Assembly (NCBI GenBank): GCA_017403185.1
Contig: JAFQON010000011.1
Span: 1 to 64,000 of the forward strand
Direction of reading: 5' to 3'
DNA length: 64,000 nucleotides
From: Clostridia bacterium
GTDB lineage: Bacteria > Bacillota > Clostridia > Oscillospirales > Acutalibacteraceae
Notes under the pieces: model-generated
Database searches by the model: none
What the model was told of the DNA's origin: nothing
What the model saw: only the letters and a program-made list of their open reading frames with translations
Shown here: positions 43,921 to 52,368 of the stretch, in pieces
How the letters are laid out: each line of letters opens with the position of its first letter
Numbering within the stretch: position 1 is the first letter of the stretch
Translations under genes and position numbers: made by a program

Positions 43921-44808
43921 ATGAAGCAGACTGTTTTTACCGGAGCAGGTGTTGCAATTGTTACACCTTTTACAAGTGACAATAAAATCAACTATGATAA
44001 GCTTGCAGAGCTGCTTGAATTCCAGATTGCAAACAAAACTGATGCAATAATCATCTGCGGTACAACGGGTGAAGGCTCAACCCTTGACCACGACGAGCAT
44101 TCAAATGCAATCAAGTTCACCGTTGATGTTGTAAACAAGAGAATTCCCGTTATTGCAGGCACAGGCAGCAACGACTCAAACTACGCCGTAAAGCTTTCAA
44201 ACGAAGCTGAAAAGGCAGGCGTTGACGCCCTTCTTTCAGTTACACCTTATTATAACAAAACCTCTCAGAGAGGCCTTGTTCAGCATTTCAACTATATCGC
44301 AGACAGAGTAAGCGTTCCTATCATTCTCTACAATGTTCCTTCGAGAACAGGCGTTAATATTTTACCCGAAACCTACCTTGAGCTTTCAAAGCACGAAAGA
44401 ATCGTAGGAACAAAGGAAGCTAACGGTGATATTTCATCCGTTGCAAGAACAATTGCTCTTTGCGGCGATGATTTCTCGGTTTATTCAGGTAATGATGATC
44501 AGGTTACTGCTCTTATGTCGCTCGGCGGCAAGGGCTCAATCTCTGTTCTTTCAAACATCTGCCCCGAAGTTGCACACAATATCCCCGCAAAATTCCTTGA
44601 AGGCGATTACATCGGCAGCCGAAAGCTTCAGCTTGAATATATGGATCTTTGCCACGACCTTTTCATGGATGTTAACCCCATCCCCGTTAAGGAAGCAATG
44701 AACATGATGGGCATGGATGTCGGAGACTGCAGACTTCCCCTTTACAGAATGACAGATGCGGCAAGAGAAGCTCTCAGATGCACTCTTGTAAAGCACGGTC
44801 TTGTATAA
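43921..44808 (+). CDS. dapA: 4-hydroxy-tetrahydrodipicolinate synthase
   Basis: 295 residues. It condenses pyruvate with aspartate semialdehyde. The start at 43921 follows AAAGGAG; the frame's upstream ATG at 43843 lies inside asd. GTTGEGSTL (substrate loop), YYNKTSQRGLVQHF (Tyr), ILYNVPSRTG and the Schiff-base Lys in IVGTKEANGD are all present. It lies 16 nt downstream of asd. Confidence 0.97.
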   Translation: MKQTVFTGAGVAIVTPFTSDNKINYDKLAELLEFQIANKTDAIIICGTTGEGSTLDHDEHSNAIKFTVDVVNKRIPVIAGTGSNDSNYAVKLSNEAEKAGVDALLSVTPYYNKTSQRGLVQHFNYIADRVSVPIILYNVPSRTGVNILPETYLELSKHERIVGTKEANGDISSVARTIALCGDDFSVYSGNDDQVTALMSLGGKGSISVLSNICPEVAHNIPAKFLEGDYIGSRKLQLEYMDLCHDLFMDVNPIPVKEAMNMMGMDVGDCRLPLYRMTDAAREALRCTLVKHGLV

Positions 44809-44827
44809 ATAATTTGGAGTAATAAAA

Positions 44828-45589
44828 ATGACAGGAATTATATTAAGCGGCTGTAACGGAAAAATGGGCAAGGCTGTTACAAAAAGCGTTGCCGAAAACG
44901 AAGGCTGCGAGATCGTTGGCGGCATTGATATTTTTGCAGAAAGCCTGAGCGGCTACCCCGTTTTTTCATCACCCTCAACAGTTTCGGATGATATAACAAA
45001 AAAAGCAGATGTTATAATTGATTTTTCAAATCCCAGTGCACTCGCAGGTCTGCTTGAATATGCCGTTAAAAATTCAATCCCTGCTGTAATCTCAACAACA
45101 GGCCTTAACGAAGCACAGATAAATCTTATCAATGATGCGGCAAAAAAAATCCCCGTTTTCTTCAGCGCAAATATGTCGCTCGGAGTTAATCTTGTTTGCG
45201 AGCTTGCAAAAAAGGCGGCTGCCGTGCTTGGGGATTCATTCGATATCGAAATAATCGAGATGCACCACAATCAAAAAATTGACGCTCCCAGCGGCACAGC
45301 TCTTATGATAGCGGATTCAATCAGGGAAGAGCTTGACGAAGGCGTTAAATATGAATATGACCGCCATTCAAAGCGTGAAAAGAGAAGCAAAAATGAAATC
45401 GGAATTCACGCAGTCAGAGGCGGCACAATCACGGGTGAGCATCAGGTTATTTTTGCGGGACTTGATGAAATAATCACCATCTCCCACTCGGCAAGAAGCA
45501 AGGAGCTTTTTGCAACAGGAGCAATCAGCGCTGCAAAATTTATTTGCGGCAAGCCTGCAGGACTTTATAAAATGTCAGATATGATTTAA
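44828..45589 (+). CDS. dapB: 4-hydroxy-tetrahydrodipicolinate reductase
   Basis: 253 residues. It reduces the DapA product toward diaminopimelate for the wall and for spore dipicolinate. GCNGKMGKAV (NAD(P) binding), IIEMHHNQKIDAPSGTAL (catalytic His/Lys) and HAVRGGTITGEHQVIFAG are diagnostic. It lies 19 nt after dapA; GGAG precedes the ATG. Confidence 0.97.
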   Translation: MTGIILSGCNGKMGKAVTKSVAENEGCEIVGGIDIFAESLSGYPVFSSPSTVSDDITKKADVIIDFSNPSALAGLLEYAVKNSIPAVISTTGLNEAQINLINDAAKKIPVFFSANMSLGVNLVCELAKKAAAVLGDSFDIEIIEMHHNQKIDAPSGTALMIADSIREELDEGVKYEYDRHSKREKRSKNEIGIHAVRGGTITGEHQVIFAGLDEIITISHSARSKELFATGAISAAKFICGKPAGLYKMSDMI

Positions 45590-45607
45590 AAATGCGGAGG
45601 AATACAA

Positions 45608-46069
45608 ATGAAGCTTGTTGATAATATTTTTGTAACCGAGGATGTAACTCTTTTTTCACTTTGCGACTCACCTGCCGATATATCGCATATGGCAGAGGTT
45701 TTCAAAATGATTGCAGATGCAGGAATTGATGTTGATATGATCTCACAGTTCCCGCTCAGCGGTTCAAGCTCAGGCTTCTCATTCACCGTAAGCGATAAGG
45801 ACTTCGTTCCCGTTCTCTCCATTGCATCGGAGCTTCGCAGCAGATCACCGAAAACAAAAATCAGCGTAAGCAGCGGCAACAGCAAAATCACCGTCAGCGG
45901 TGAAGCAATGCGAGGCACCCCCGGCGTTTCCGCAGGAATTTTTAAAGCTGCGGCAAGCGTTGACGCCGATGTGAGAATGATTACAACATCAGAAATCGAA
46001 ATTGCAATGCTTGTTGTTAATTCGGATGTTGACGATGTTGTTGAAGCAATAAAAAAAGAATTCTGTTAA
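45608..46069 (+). CDS. Stand-alone ACT-domain protein (aspartokinase regulatory-type)
   Basis: 153 residues made of two ACT-type repeats (FVTEDVTLFSLCDSPADISHMAEVF and KITVSGEAMRGTPGVSAGIF...DVRMITTSEIEIAMLVVNSDV). The second resembles the regulatory end of aspartokinase, including the ITTSE motif, but no kinase domain is attached. As last gene of the lysine-branch operon it may be a separate lysine or threonine sensor subunit for an aspartokinase encoded elsewhere; this is inference. GCGGAGGAA precedes the ATG. Confidence 0.8.
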   Translation: MKLVDNIFVTEDVTLFSLCDSPADISHMAEVFKMIADAGIDVDMISQFPLSGSSSGFSFTVSDKDFVPVLSIASELRSRSPKTKISVSSGNSKITVSGEAMRGTPGVSAGIFKAAASVDADVRMITTSEIEIAMLVVNSDVDDVVEAIKKEFC

Positions 46070-46071
46070 CA

Positions 46072-46103
46072 AAAAGCTCCGACACGAGGTCGGAGCTTTT
46101 TTA
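46072..46103. terminator. Bidirectional rho-independent terminator
   Basis: A 12-bp stem AAAAGCTCCGAC/GTCGGAGCTTTT (46072-46083 with 46089-46100) with T-rich flanks on both sides, between the convergent ACT gene and the zinc-finger gene. Confidence 0.85.
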
Positions 46104-46105
46104 TA

Positions 46106-46321
46106 TTACATATCAATATCTTCAAAAAAATCCAAATCGGTTTTTGGGGTGAGCATACCCGTAAGAGAATCGCTCACAGTCTGAAACGCCTTAACCTTTT
46201 CACGGCATTTATCGCACACAAGAATATGACCGTTTACGGCAGCTGCAAGCTCAAGATTTTCTTTTGATATGCTGTCAATAGTCACAAAATTAATAATCTC
46301 ATCAATTGTAAGGTGTTTCAT
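46106..46321 (-). CDS. Small zinc-finger protein, putative anti-sigma partner
   Basis: 71 residues starting at the ATG at 46321, just after the sigma-factor stop (TAACA then ATG). It contains H-I-L-V-C-D-K-C (His-x3-Cys-x2-Cys, residues about 47-54), the zinc motif of ZAS-type anti-sigma domains, with no transmembrane helix. The position behind a sigma-70-like gene suggests it binds and restrains that sigma factor in a zinc- or redox-dependent way; this is inferred. The longer frame to 46444 overlaps the sigma gene and is not used. Confidence 0.65.
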   Translation of the reverse strand: MKHLTIDEIINFVTIDSISKENLELAAAVNGHILVCDKCREKVKAFQTVSDSLTGMLTPKTDLDFFEDIDM

Positions 46322-46323
46322 TG

Positions 46324-47115
46324 TTATCCGACTTCTTTTTCGATTCGGCTGTTCATTCTGTTTACCCAATCGCTTACCGAAGCCTTCGCCCCCTTTTTCA
46401 TATAAAAATCGCTGTACTTTTTGTCGCCTGTTCTCACTCCGCACGAATCCTTCTCATCAAGCTTTTTGCGAACATCATCAAGCTGACATTGATTTAGATT
46501 GAGCCATATTATAGTCTCTGACTGTTTCGTTATAAAATCAAGCATCTGATCAAGATTCATGCCGTCGCAAATATTTACCACGGATTCGGTCGCTTCAATT
46601 CTGGTGAGCCCGCCCTTTGCGATAACAAGCATCATTGTAACCCATGTCAAAGGAATATGTACCTTTGAATCGGAATTAAGAACAATGCAAAAACATCTGT
46701 TGAGCAAATCATAGTCATAATCGTTTTCAGCAGTATCAACACACACGCCTTCGGGAAGCTCGCCATCAGGTGTATTCGGTTCATATAACTCCTTGGCTCC
46801 CATTTTTTTCGCAAAATCGTTTCTGATATTTTTTGCAACGGTGAAAAGCCAGTTTTTAAAGCCTTCGGGATCATCGTTAATCACACCGTCACGCATAATG
46901 AATCCCGTTACACATTTTTTTATGAGCCTTATGTAAATTTCCTGCATCAGATCTTCCTCACAGTTTTTTAAAACAGGAGTCTGATTGCACCAGCCGCAAA
47001 CGGATTTATAAAGCGTTTTTTCAGCAATATTTATAAGAGTATTATAGCAAACAGCATCACTCTGAGTAAGCTCAAAGAGCATCTTATGAAACTCCTGCTG
47101 AGTAAAAAATGCCAC
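46324..47115 (-). CDS. Atypical sigma-70-family RNA polymerase sigma factor
   Basis: 263 residues. Region 2 is recognisable (NCEEDLMQEIYIRLIKK; FKNWLFTVAKNIRNDFAKKMGA, residues about 50-115). The C-terminal half, where sigma region 4 should supply the -35-binding HTH, has no typical SYxEIAxxL/TVKSRL pattern, and the protein is longer than common ECF sigmas (about 160-200 residues). It could have a divergent DNA-recognition domain or work with a partner. The small zinc-finger gene follows with a 2-nt gap. GGGGAGGA precedes the ATG at 47115. Confidence 0.7.
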   Translation of the reverse strand: MAFFTQQEFHKMLFELTQSDAVCYNTLINIAEKTLYKSVCGWCNQTPVLKNCEEDLMQEIYIRLIKKCVTGFIMRDGVINDDPEGFKNWLFTVAKNIRNDFAKKMGAKELYEPNTPDGELPEGVCVDTAENDYDYDLLNRCFCIVLNSDSKVHIPLTWVTMMLVIAKGGLTRIEATESVVNICDGMNLDQMLDFITKQSETIIWLNLNQCQLDDVRKKLDEKDSCGVRTGDKKYSDFYMKKGAKASVSDWVNRMNSRIEKEVG

Positions 47116-47146
47116 AAAAATCCTCCCCTCTCAATAATTGATACAG

Positions 47147-47175
47147 AGTATATCACATAATTCAAAAAAATACAA
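47147..47175 (-). promoter_or_regulatory. Candidate sigma-A promoter of the atypical sigma gene
   Basis: On the minus strand, -35 TTGTAT (47170-47175), 17-nt spacer, -10 TATACT (47147-47152), 32 nt before the ATG. The -35 overlaps the tail of the upstream terminator. Confidence 0.5.
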
Positions 47176-47210
47176 GAAAAAACGGCACAGCCGTCAAGCT
47201 GCACCGTTTT
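47174..47210 (-). terminator. Rho-independent terminator of the 45-residue peptide gene
   Basis: A stem of about 13 bp with two G-U pairs (47179-47192 with 47198-47210 on the plus strand). On the minus strand it is followed by TTTTTTC. It sits 12 nt after the small gene's stop. Confidence 0.85.
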
Positions 47211-47221
47211 GTGAGTAAAAA

Positions 47222-47359
47222 TTAAAGGGGCATGGGGATGAAAGAAAGAATTGAAGCAAGAGCGTTCTTTACAATTTCAACAATACCTGCTGCTTCTGCT
47301 TCGTTAACATAAGCAAGAATTTCTTCAACCATAGCAAGAATTTCAGTAATAAATGACAT
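47222..47359 (-). CDS. Highly expressed-looking 45-residue hydrophobic/amphipathic peptide
   Basis: A gene of 45 codons beginning MSFITEILAMVEEILAYV and ending SILSFIPMPL, too short for ordinary ORF lists. AAGGAGGATAAAAAG is an optimal ribosome site before the ATG. A consensus promoter (47405-47433) precedes it and a strong terminator (47174-47210) follows. The sequence contains a near repeat, EILAMVE/EILAYVN, and alternates hydrophobic with acidic residues (Glu at i, i+4 spacing), so it should form one or two amphipathic helices. There is no export signal or Cys. It could be a membrane-active peptide, a small regulator or a signal. No family is recognised. Confidence 0.75.
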   Translation of the reverse strand: MSFITEILAMVEEILAYVNEAEAAGIVEIVKNALASILSFIPMPL

Positions 47360-47404
47360 CTTTTTATCCTCCTTAAATTTTATAAGGCTTTATAGCCTGA
47401 ATAA

Positions 47405-47433
47405 ATTTTAAAATAAATGGGCAATAATGTCAA
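47405..47433 (-). promoter_or_regulatory. Consensus sigma-A promoter of the 45-residue peptide gene
   Basis: On the minus strand, perfect -35 TTGACA (47428-47433), 17-nt spacer, -10 TAAAAT (47405-47410), 46 nt before the ATG. Confidence 0.75.
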
Positions 47434-47454
47434 TTATACAGATTTAAAATTTGT

Positions 47455-47488
47455 CTAAAAACGCACAAAACCGCCTCTGCCTGTGCAT
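47455..47488 (-). terminator. Probable terminator of the SPOCS/LysM gene
   Basis: A 7-bp stem (47461-47467 with 47482-47488, one G-U pair) and a 14-nt loop, followed on the minus strand by TTTTTAG. It is 23 nt beyond the stop of the 47511-49040 gene. Confidence 0.55.
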
Positions 47489-47510
47489 AGGTGCTTTTTA
47501 AGTGAAAACT

Positions 47511-49040
47511 TTATACCCCCGGAATAAGCAACATTCCGTTGCGGTCAACAAGGCTGTCTGCCAAATCATTTTCAGCCATTATCGCATCAACGGTTGTGTT
47601 GTATCTGCGGGCAATATCCCAGACTGCCTCTCCTTTATCGCAAAAATAGATTGTGAGAGCGCAGGCTTTATCCCGTTTAACGGCATCCTCGGACACCTCA
47701 ATTGAGCTGATATATTTTTTGTTGCAAGCTGAGAGAACGATTCCCGAAACATCAATTTCTGTTTTAAGCTCAAGACGGCTGTCACCTGTAACGGCACAGG
47801 AGCAGGCCGTGATTGATGCCGAGCCGTAGCACACAATTCTTTCAGGCTTTTTACTCAGTTTTGCAGAATACTCAAAATCCACAGGCTTTTGCACTGTTCC
47901 GAAGCTGTTTTCAGAGTCCTTATAGATTACCGTTGCCTGATATGTTCCGCTGATAACACACTTATCGTCTTTTGATGTGAAATTATATTTTATATCCGAA
48001 CACCATACCGCTACAACACAATCAACACTGACACCGATGCTTTCAAGGATTACCTTGTTTGTAAAGGTCGAATTGAATTTGTCACAATATTCGAGCAGTT
48101 CAATGTTTTTCGATGTGTTTTTTACCTCATAATCCGTTGAATATGAATCGGTAATAACCGTAAGAGGAGTTTCCTCAAAAGAAATCATAAATGCGCTTAT
48201 TCGGGCACTCAGGTCAATCAGGCACATATTACCCGATGAATCTGCCTTTGCAACCGCTTCGCATGAGGTCACGCTCATCTTAAGGCTGCTCAGGCTGTTT
48301 TCATTCAGCCCTTCAAGCTCAACAATCTGACTAATCGGCATTGAATGCTCTGCCCTCTCAAGCGTGCCGTCCTCGGCGGAATAATAAATTCTTACAGTGC
48401 AATCCCCTTTTATCAAAGCCTTGTTGTTGATTATCTTTATTTCAGAAGCAACTGCGCACGGAGATACATTAATGATTTGTGCAACAGGCTTTTTATCGCT
48501 TTCAAGCTCAACAACCTCACTCATCAGGAACGCTTTTTCACACACACCTGTAACACTCGCAAAAGCAAAATCCTCACTCAGCAGCTGTATTCCCGCACCT
48601 TCTGCATGGCAAAGCATATCTTCGTTTCTTTTGTTTAAAGCTTTAAAAATAAAGGTGAGCATAGCTCTGACATCTATCCGTCTCGGATTAACAGCTCTGC
48701 AGTTAACATAATCCGTATTAACGGTCACACTCACCGAAGACTCGGATGAAATTCGGTTTGATTCAATAAATTTTTGTATCGGATAGCTTTGCTCGTAGCC
48801 GGCAATTTTTCCGTTTTCGCCAACATAAAGCAGTCTGACAACAGCATTGCCGTCTGCAGTTACCCTGCCCGATGAATTCTGAACGGAATTGATGTTTGTA
48901 ATAACGTTGCAGCGCAAAATCCGCTGTATTTCAGGGCAATAATCGGGCAATGAGATGTCGGCATCAACAGACTGCTCTGCAGTTGTTTCAAAAACAGTTT
49001 CGCAAAAGCCGAGCTTTTGTGTTTCACAGTTAAAATTCAT
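47511..49040 (-). CDS. SPOCS (DUF3794) and LysM domain protein, spore-coat type
   Basis: 509 residues. Several SPOCS/DUF3794 repeats occupy residues 1-440 (QSVDADISLPDYCPEIQRILRC; KALIKGDCTVRIYYSAEDG; CVISGTYQATVIYKDSE), and a LysM domain closes the protein (DKGEAVWDIARRYNTTVDAIMAENDL...LLIPGV). This architecture, related to SipL of Clostridioides difficile, localises coat proteins to the spore surface. There is no signal peptide, as expected for a mother-cell coat protein. GGGAGGAACC precedes the ATG at 49040. Confidence 0.88.
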   Translation of the reverse strand: MNFNCETQKLGFCETVFETTAEQSVDADISLPDYCPEIQRILRCNVITNINSVQNSSGRVTADGNAVVRLLYVGENGKIAGYEQSYPIQKFIESNRISSESSVSVTVNTDYVNCRAVNPRRIDVRAMLTFIFKALNKRNEDMLCHAEGAGIQLLSEDFAFASVTGVCEKAFLMSEVVELESDKKPVAQIINVSPCAVASEIKIINNKALIKGDCTVRIYYSAEDGTLERAEHSMPISQIVELEGLNENSLSSLKMSVTSCEAVAKADSSGNMCLIDLSARISAFMISFEETPLTVITDSYSTDYEVKNTSKNIELLEYCDKFNSTFTNKVILESIGVSVDCVVAVWCSDIKYNFTSKDDKCVISGTYQATVIYKDSENSFGTVQKPVDFEYSAKLSKKPERIVCYGSASITACSCAVTGDSRLELKTEIDVSGIVLSACNKKYISSIEVSEDAVKRDKACALTIYFCDKGEAVWDIARRYNTTVDAIMAENDLADSLVDRNGMLLIPGV

Positions 49041-49166
49041 GGCGGTTCCTCCCGTTTACTTTATCACCACAATATATTCACATCATGTCCAAAATATGAC
49101 GGTGAAGTTTTTTTGCAAAAACCCACTAATTTCAGTATATATTTTTAAAATTTTTAAAAATATATA

Positions 49167-49195
49167 TTTACATTCTAAGAATTATATATTATAAT
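49167..49195 (+). promoter_or_regulatory. Sigma-A promoter of the PC4-like gene
   Basis: -35 TTTACA (49167-49172), 17-nt spacer, perfect -10 TATAAT (49190-49195), 34 nt before the ATG at 49230. Confidence 0.7.
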
Positions 49196-49229
49196 GTCAT
49201 TGTATAATTGAATGAAAGGAGCAACCAAC

Positions 49230-49445
49230 ATGCCCGAATTTACTTATGAAATCGTTGAATCAGTAGCAGTTCTCTCAGAGAATCCCAAGGGATGGACCAA
49301 AGAGCTTAACCTTATCAGCTGGAACGGAAGAGATCCCAAGTATGATATCCGTGAGTGGGCACCCGACCATGAAAAAATGGGCAAGGGCGTAACACTCAGC
49401 AAAGATGAAATGGCAGCTCTCAAAGAAGCTGTTAAAGGTCTTTAA
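49230..49445 (+). CDS. YdbC/PC4-like single-strand nucleic acid-binding protein
   Basis: 71 residues (MPEFTYEIVESVAVLSENPKGWTK onward). The GWTKELNLISWNGRDPKYDIREW stretch and the C-terminal helix are the compact PC4/p15 fold of YdbC-type proteins, which bind single-stranded DNA or RNA as dimers and may act in transcription or repair. AAAGGAG fixes the ATG at 49230. It is monocistronic with its own promoter and terminator. Confidence 0.85.
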   Translation: MPEFTYEIVESVAVLSENPKGWTKELNLISWNGRDPKYDIREWAPDHEKMGKGVTLSKDEMAALKEAVKGL

Positions 49446-49466
49446 TTTAATCCTTAACTCAGGCGG

Positions 49467-49499
49467 GCGTTGCGGAATATACCGCAACGCTTTTCTTTC
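49467..49499 (+). terminator. Rho-independent terminator of the PC4-like gene
   Basis: A perfect 9-bp stem GCGTTGCGG/CCGCAACGC (49467-49475 with 49482-49490), 6-nt loop, then TTTTCTTTC. Confidence 0.9.
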
Positions 49500-49532
49500 A
49501 TCCTGTTTTAACTTCGGGAGGCTTTGTTAATC

Positions 49533-51029
49533 ATGAGCAATAATGAAACCAACCGCAAAATTTCCGAATTTAAAGTGTATGACAGGCGCTATGTGGGCGC
49601 AAAGGAAACCTTCGCCTATCTTCTCAATGACTTTTCAAACGCATTTAACATCAACGGATACACAGATCGCTTCCTGTGGGATGTTGTAAAAATTGATTTC
49701 AAAACGAACGCATTTGTCAATCTTTTTACAGGCGCATGGGATATTATAAATGACCCGATTATCGCCGCTATCGTTGACAAAACAAGAACACGATGGGGGA
49801 AGTTCAGACCGTACCTTGTTGCTTTTCAGATTCCGATGACGCTTCTGGGCGCATTGTATTGGTTTATCCCCTTTTTCTTTCCCGGCACCTCGGGCACACA
49901 TCTGCCAAAGCTGATTTACTACTTTGCATTCAATGTTATCAATGAAACGGCAGGCACCTTCACAAGCATTGCCAAATCAGGATACATGACCACCGTGACT
50001 CCGCACCCTAATGACAGGGCAAGGCTTATAACCCTTGCGGAGCTTTTGACGGGGTTTATGGGCGAGGATATGCCGAACTACATAATGGGCATTCTGATTG
50101 ACCTGATAAACAACAACATTTTAAAATGGAAGCTTCAGAATGTTTTTCTTGCCATGGGCTTGGGAACAAGCATCATCTCATCGGCATTCACCTTGTATTT
50201 CTTTATTGTATCGAGAGAAAGAGTTATGCAATCCGTTGAGGCTCCAAGTGTTAAACAAGGATTAAAAGCCGTTATAAACAATTACCCTGTTTTGCTGATA
50301 ACTCTCTCGGATTTTCTCGGAGGTTTCAGTGTAGGCTCAAGCAGCACAAACTACTTCATTGATGTTCTTGGCTCAGCTTCTTTGCAGACCATACTGAACC
50401 TGCCGTCAGGCATCAACGGAACGCTCAGCTACGGCTTTGTCAAGCCAATCAGAGAGAGATTTTCAACGAAAGCAATATGGGTTTTTGAGGATTTATACAC
50501 AAGGTTCTGGATAATCCTGCTGTTTATAGTCGGCTCGATCAACAAAAACTACAAAAAGAGGCTGCTGATGTGCATTGCCTTCGGCGTTCAGGCGTGGTTT
50601 GACAAATGGGCCTTCGGTATCAGGAAGGTTGTTAAGGCAGAACTGTATAATGAAGCAATGGACTATTGCGAATGGAAAAACGGCTACCGTGTTGAGGCTA
50701 CAATCGGCGTTGCAAGAAACCTTATATCCAAGGTGCAGAATATTGTTATGACATCGGTTAAAAGCCTTATTCTCAGTGCCATAGGCTATGAGCAGGGAAT
50801 TGCAATCGGAACACAGACCGATAAAACAAAGTGGTGGCTTTTTGCTCTTTGCACAGGCATACCGCAATTAACGGGAATCCTTGCTGTCATACCCAAATTC
50901 CTCTATCCCCTCTCAGGCAATCTGAGAAATCAGATGTATGATGAGCTTATGAGAAGGCGACACGAAATAAACGAAAAAATGACTGATCAGAATAATGACA
51001 TTACAATACGAATTGAAGAAAGCGTTTAA
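49533..51029 (+). CDS. MFS (GPH-like) transporter
   Basis: 498 residues with about 11-12 transmembrane segments. GAWDIINDPIIAAIVDKTRTRWGKFRPYL is the conserved loop of the glycoside-pentoside-hexuronide cation symporter family (MFS_2), so it probably imports a glycoside with Na+ or H+. GGGAGG precedes; the ATG at 49533 is preferred to TTG at 49524. It lies 5 nt upstream of a Gfo/Idh oxidoreductase, so the two likely handle the same sugar. Confidence 0.8.
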   Translation: MSNNETNRKISEFKVYDRRYVGAKETFAYLLNDFSNAFNINGYTDRFLWDVVKIDFKTNAFVNLFTGAWDIINDPIIAAIVDKTRTRWGKFRPYLVAFQIPMTLLGALYWFIPFFFPGTSGTHLPKLIYYFAFNVINETAGTFTSIAKSGYMTTVTPHPNDRARLITLAELLTGFMGEDMPNYIMGILIDLINNNILKWKLQNVFLAMGLGTSIISSAFTLYFFIVSRERVMQSVEAPSVKQGLKAVINNYPVLLITLSDFLGGFSVGSSSTNYFIDVLGSASLQTILNLPSGINGTLSYGFVKPIRERFSTKAIWVFEDLYTRFWIILLFIVGSINKNYKKRLLMCIAFGVQAWFDKWAFGIRKVVKAELYNEAMDYCEWKNGYRVEATIGVARNLISKVQNIVMTSVKSLILSAIGYEQGIAIGTQTDKTKWWLFALCTGIPQLTGILAVIPKFLYPLSGNLRNQMYDELMRRRHEINEKMTDQNNDITIRIEESV

Positions 51030-51034
51030 TACCT

Positions 51035-52315
51035 ATGGAAACTAAACCCCTGAAAACAATTATTGTAGGCGGCGGTCACAGAAGCCTTACCTACGCACAG
51101 CTTGCCGAAATCGAAAAAGACAAAATGGAGATTGTCGGCGTTGCTGACCCTGACGAAAACAGAAGAAGCTCCATTGCAAAACAGTTCAATATCCCCCCTG
51201 AAAGATGCTTCAAAACCGCACAGGAGCTTGCACTTGCACCAAAATTCGCCGATGCCGTTATCAACGGCACAATGGACCATATCCATGTTGAAACAACAAT
51301 TCCGCTGCTCAAAGCGGGCTATGATGTTCTTCTTGAAAAACCGTTCTCGGTTAACGAAGAGCAGGCGAGATCGCTTGTTGATGCTGCCAATAAATACGGC
51401 AGGAAGATAATGGTGTGCTTCGTTCTGAGATATGCCCCCTTTTACAGAAAAATCAAGGATATAATTCTTTCAGGCGAAATCGGCAGGATAATAAGCATTC
51501 AGACAAACGAATATGTGAGCTACCATCATATGTCTACAAGCCATGTAAGAGGTAAATGGAACAACTTCGAAAAATGCCACAGCTCAATGCTGCTTGCAAA
51601 ATGCTGCCACGACCTTGACATAATGATGTGGCTTATGAGCGAAACAAAGCCCTCTCTTGTGTCAAGCTTCGGTTGCAATATGCAGTTCAGACCCGAAAAT
51701 GCTCCCAAAAAATCGGGCACACGCTGCCTTATTGACTGCCCCCTATCGGAAGAATGCCTTTATTCAGCAAAAAGGCTTTATATCGACCACCCCGACAGAT
51801 GGTCATTCTATGTGTGGGATGCTCTTGAAAGCATTGAAAATCCAACCATTGAAGATAAAATTGAGCTTCTTAAGACAAGCCCTTACGGCGTTTGCGCATA
51901 TAAAAGCGACAACAATGTTGTTGACCACCAAACGGTTAATGTGCTTTTTGAAAGCGGCGCAACGGGCACTCACAATATGATAGGCGGAACAAGCAGAGGC
52001 ACACGCACCATATTTATAACCGGCACAAAAGGCACAATTGAAGGTGACTTTGAAGAGGGAAAATTCACACTCTCAAAAATCGATCCCCGACCCGACTGTG
52101 AGCATGAGGACACAGTATTCGATTTAAAAATCGATAACGACACACACGGTGGCGGAGACCTTGACCTTGTAAGAGATTTTGTTGCCTATGCAAGAGGCGA
52201 AGAAACATCGGTATCCTGCACAAGCATCAACGATTCCCTTCTCGGCCATCTTGTTGTATTTCTTGCCGACAAATCAAGAGAAAACGACGGTATTCCCGAA
52301 AAAGTTATAATCTGA
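51035..52315 (+). CDS. Gfo/Idh/MocA-family oxidoreductase
   Basis: 426 residues. NAD(P)-binding TIIVGGGHRSLTYAQL and the EKPFSVNEEQARSLV motif (EKP Lys) identify the family; KCCHDLDIMMWLM is the active-site His/Asp region. A Cys-rich insert (CLIDCPLSEEC, residues about 229-239) is typical of a subgroup acting on glycosides and may bind metal. It is co-transcribed with the MFS transporter and convergent with the SPFH gene. The substrate is a sugar or sugar acid, not further defined. Confidence 0.85.
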   Translation: METKPLKTIIVGGGHRSLTYAQLAEIEKDKMEIVGVADPDENRRSSIAKQFNIPPERCFKTAQELALAPKFADAVINGTMDHIHVETTIPLLKAGYDVLLEKPFSVNEEQARSLVDAANKYGRKIMVCFVLRYAPFYRKIKDIILSGEIGRIISIQTNEYVSYHHMSTSHVRGKWNNFEKCHSSMLLAKCCHDLDIMMWLMSETKPSLVSSFGCNMQFRPENAPKKSGTRCLIDCPLSEECLYSAKRLYIDHPDRWSFYVWDALESIENPTIEDKIELLKTSPYGVCAYKSDNNVVDHQTVNVLFESGATGTHNMIGGTSRGTRTIFITGTKGTIEGDFEEGKFTLSKIDPRPDCEHEDTVFDLKIDNDTHGGGDLDLVRDFVAYARGEETSVSCTSINDSLLGHLVVFLADKSRENDGIPEKVII

Positions 52316-52327
52316 TACATACAACAG

Positions 52328-52364
52328 CCCCCCGAAGAAATGAATCTTCGGGGGGCAAATATTT
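52328..52364. terminator. GC-rich hairpin terminator between convergent genes
   Basis: A perfect 11-bp stem CCCCCCGAAGA/TCTTCGGGGGG (52328-52338 with 52345-52355), followed on the plus strand by an imperfect T tract (CAAATATTTTC). It serves the Gfo/Idh gene and possibly the SPFH gene. Confidence 0.7.
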
Positions 52365-52368
52365 TCAC

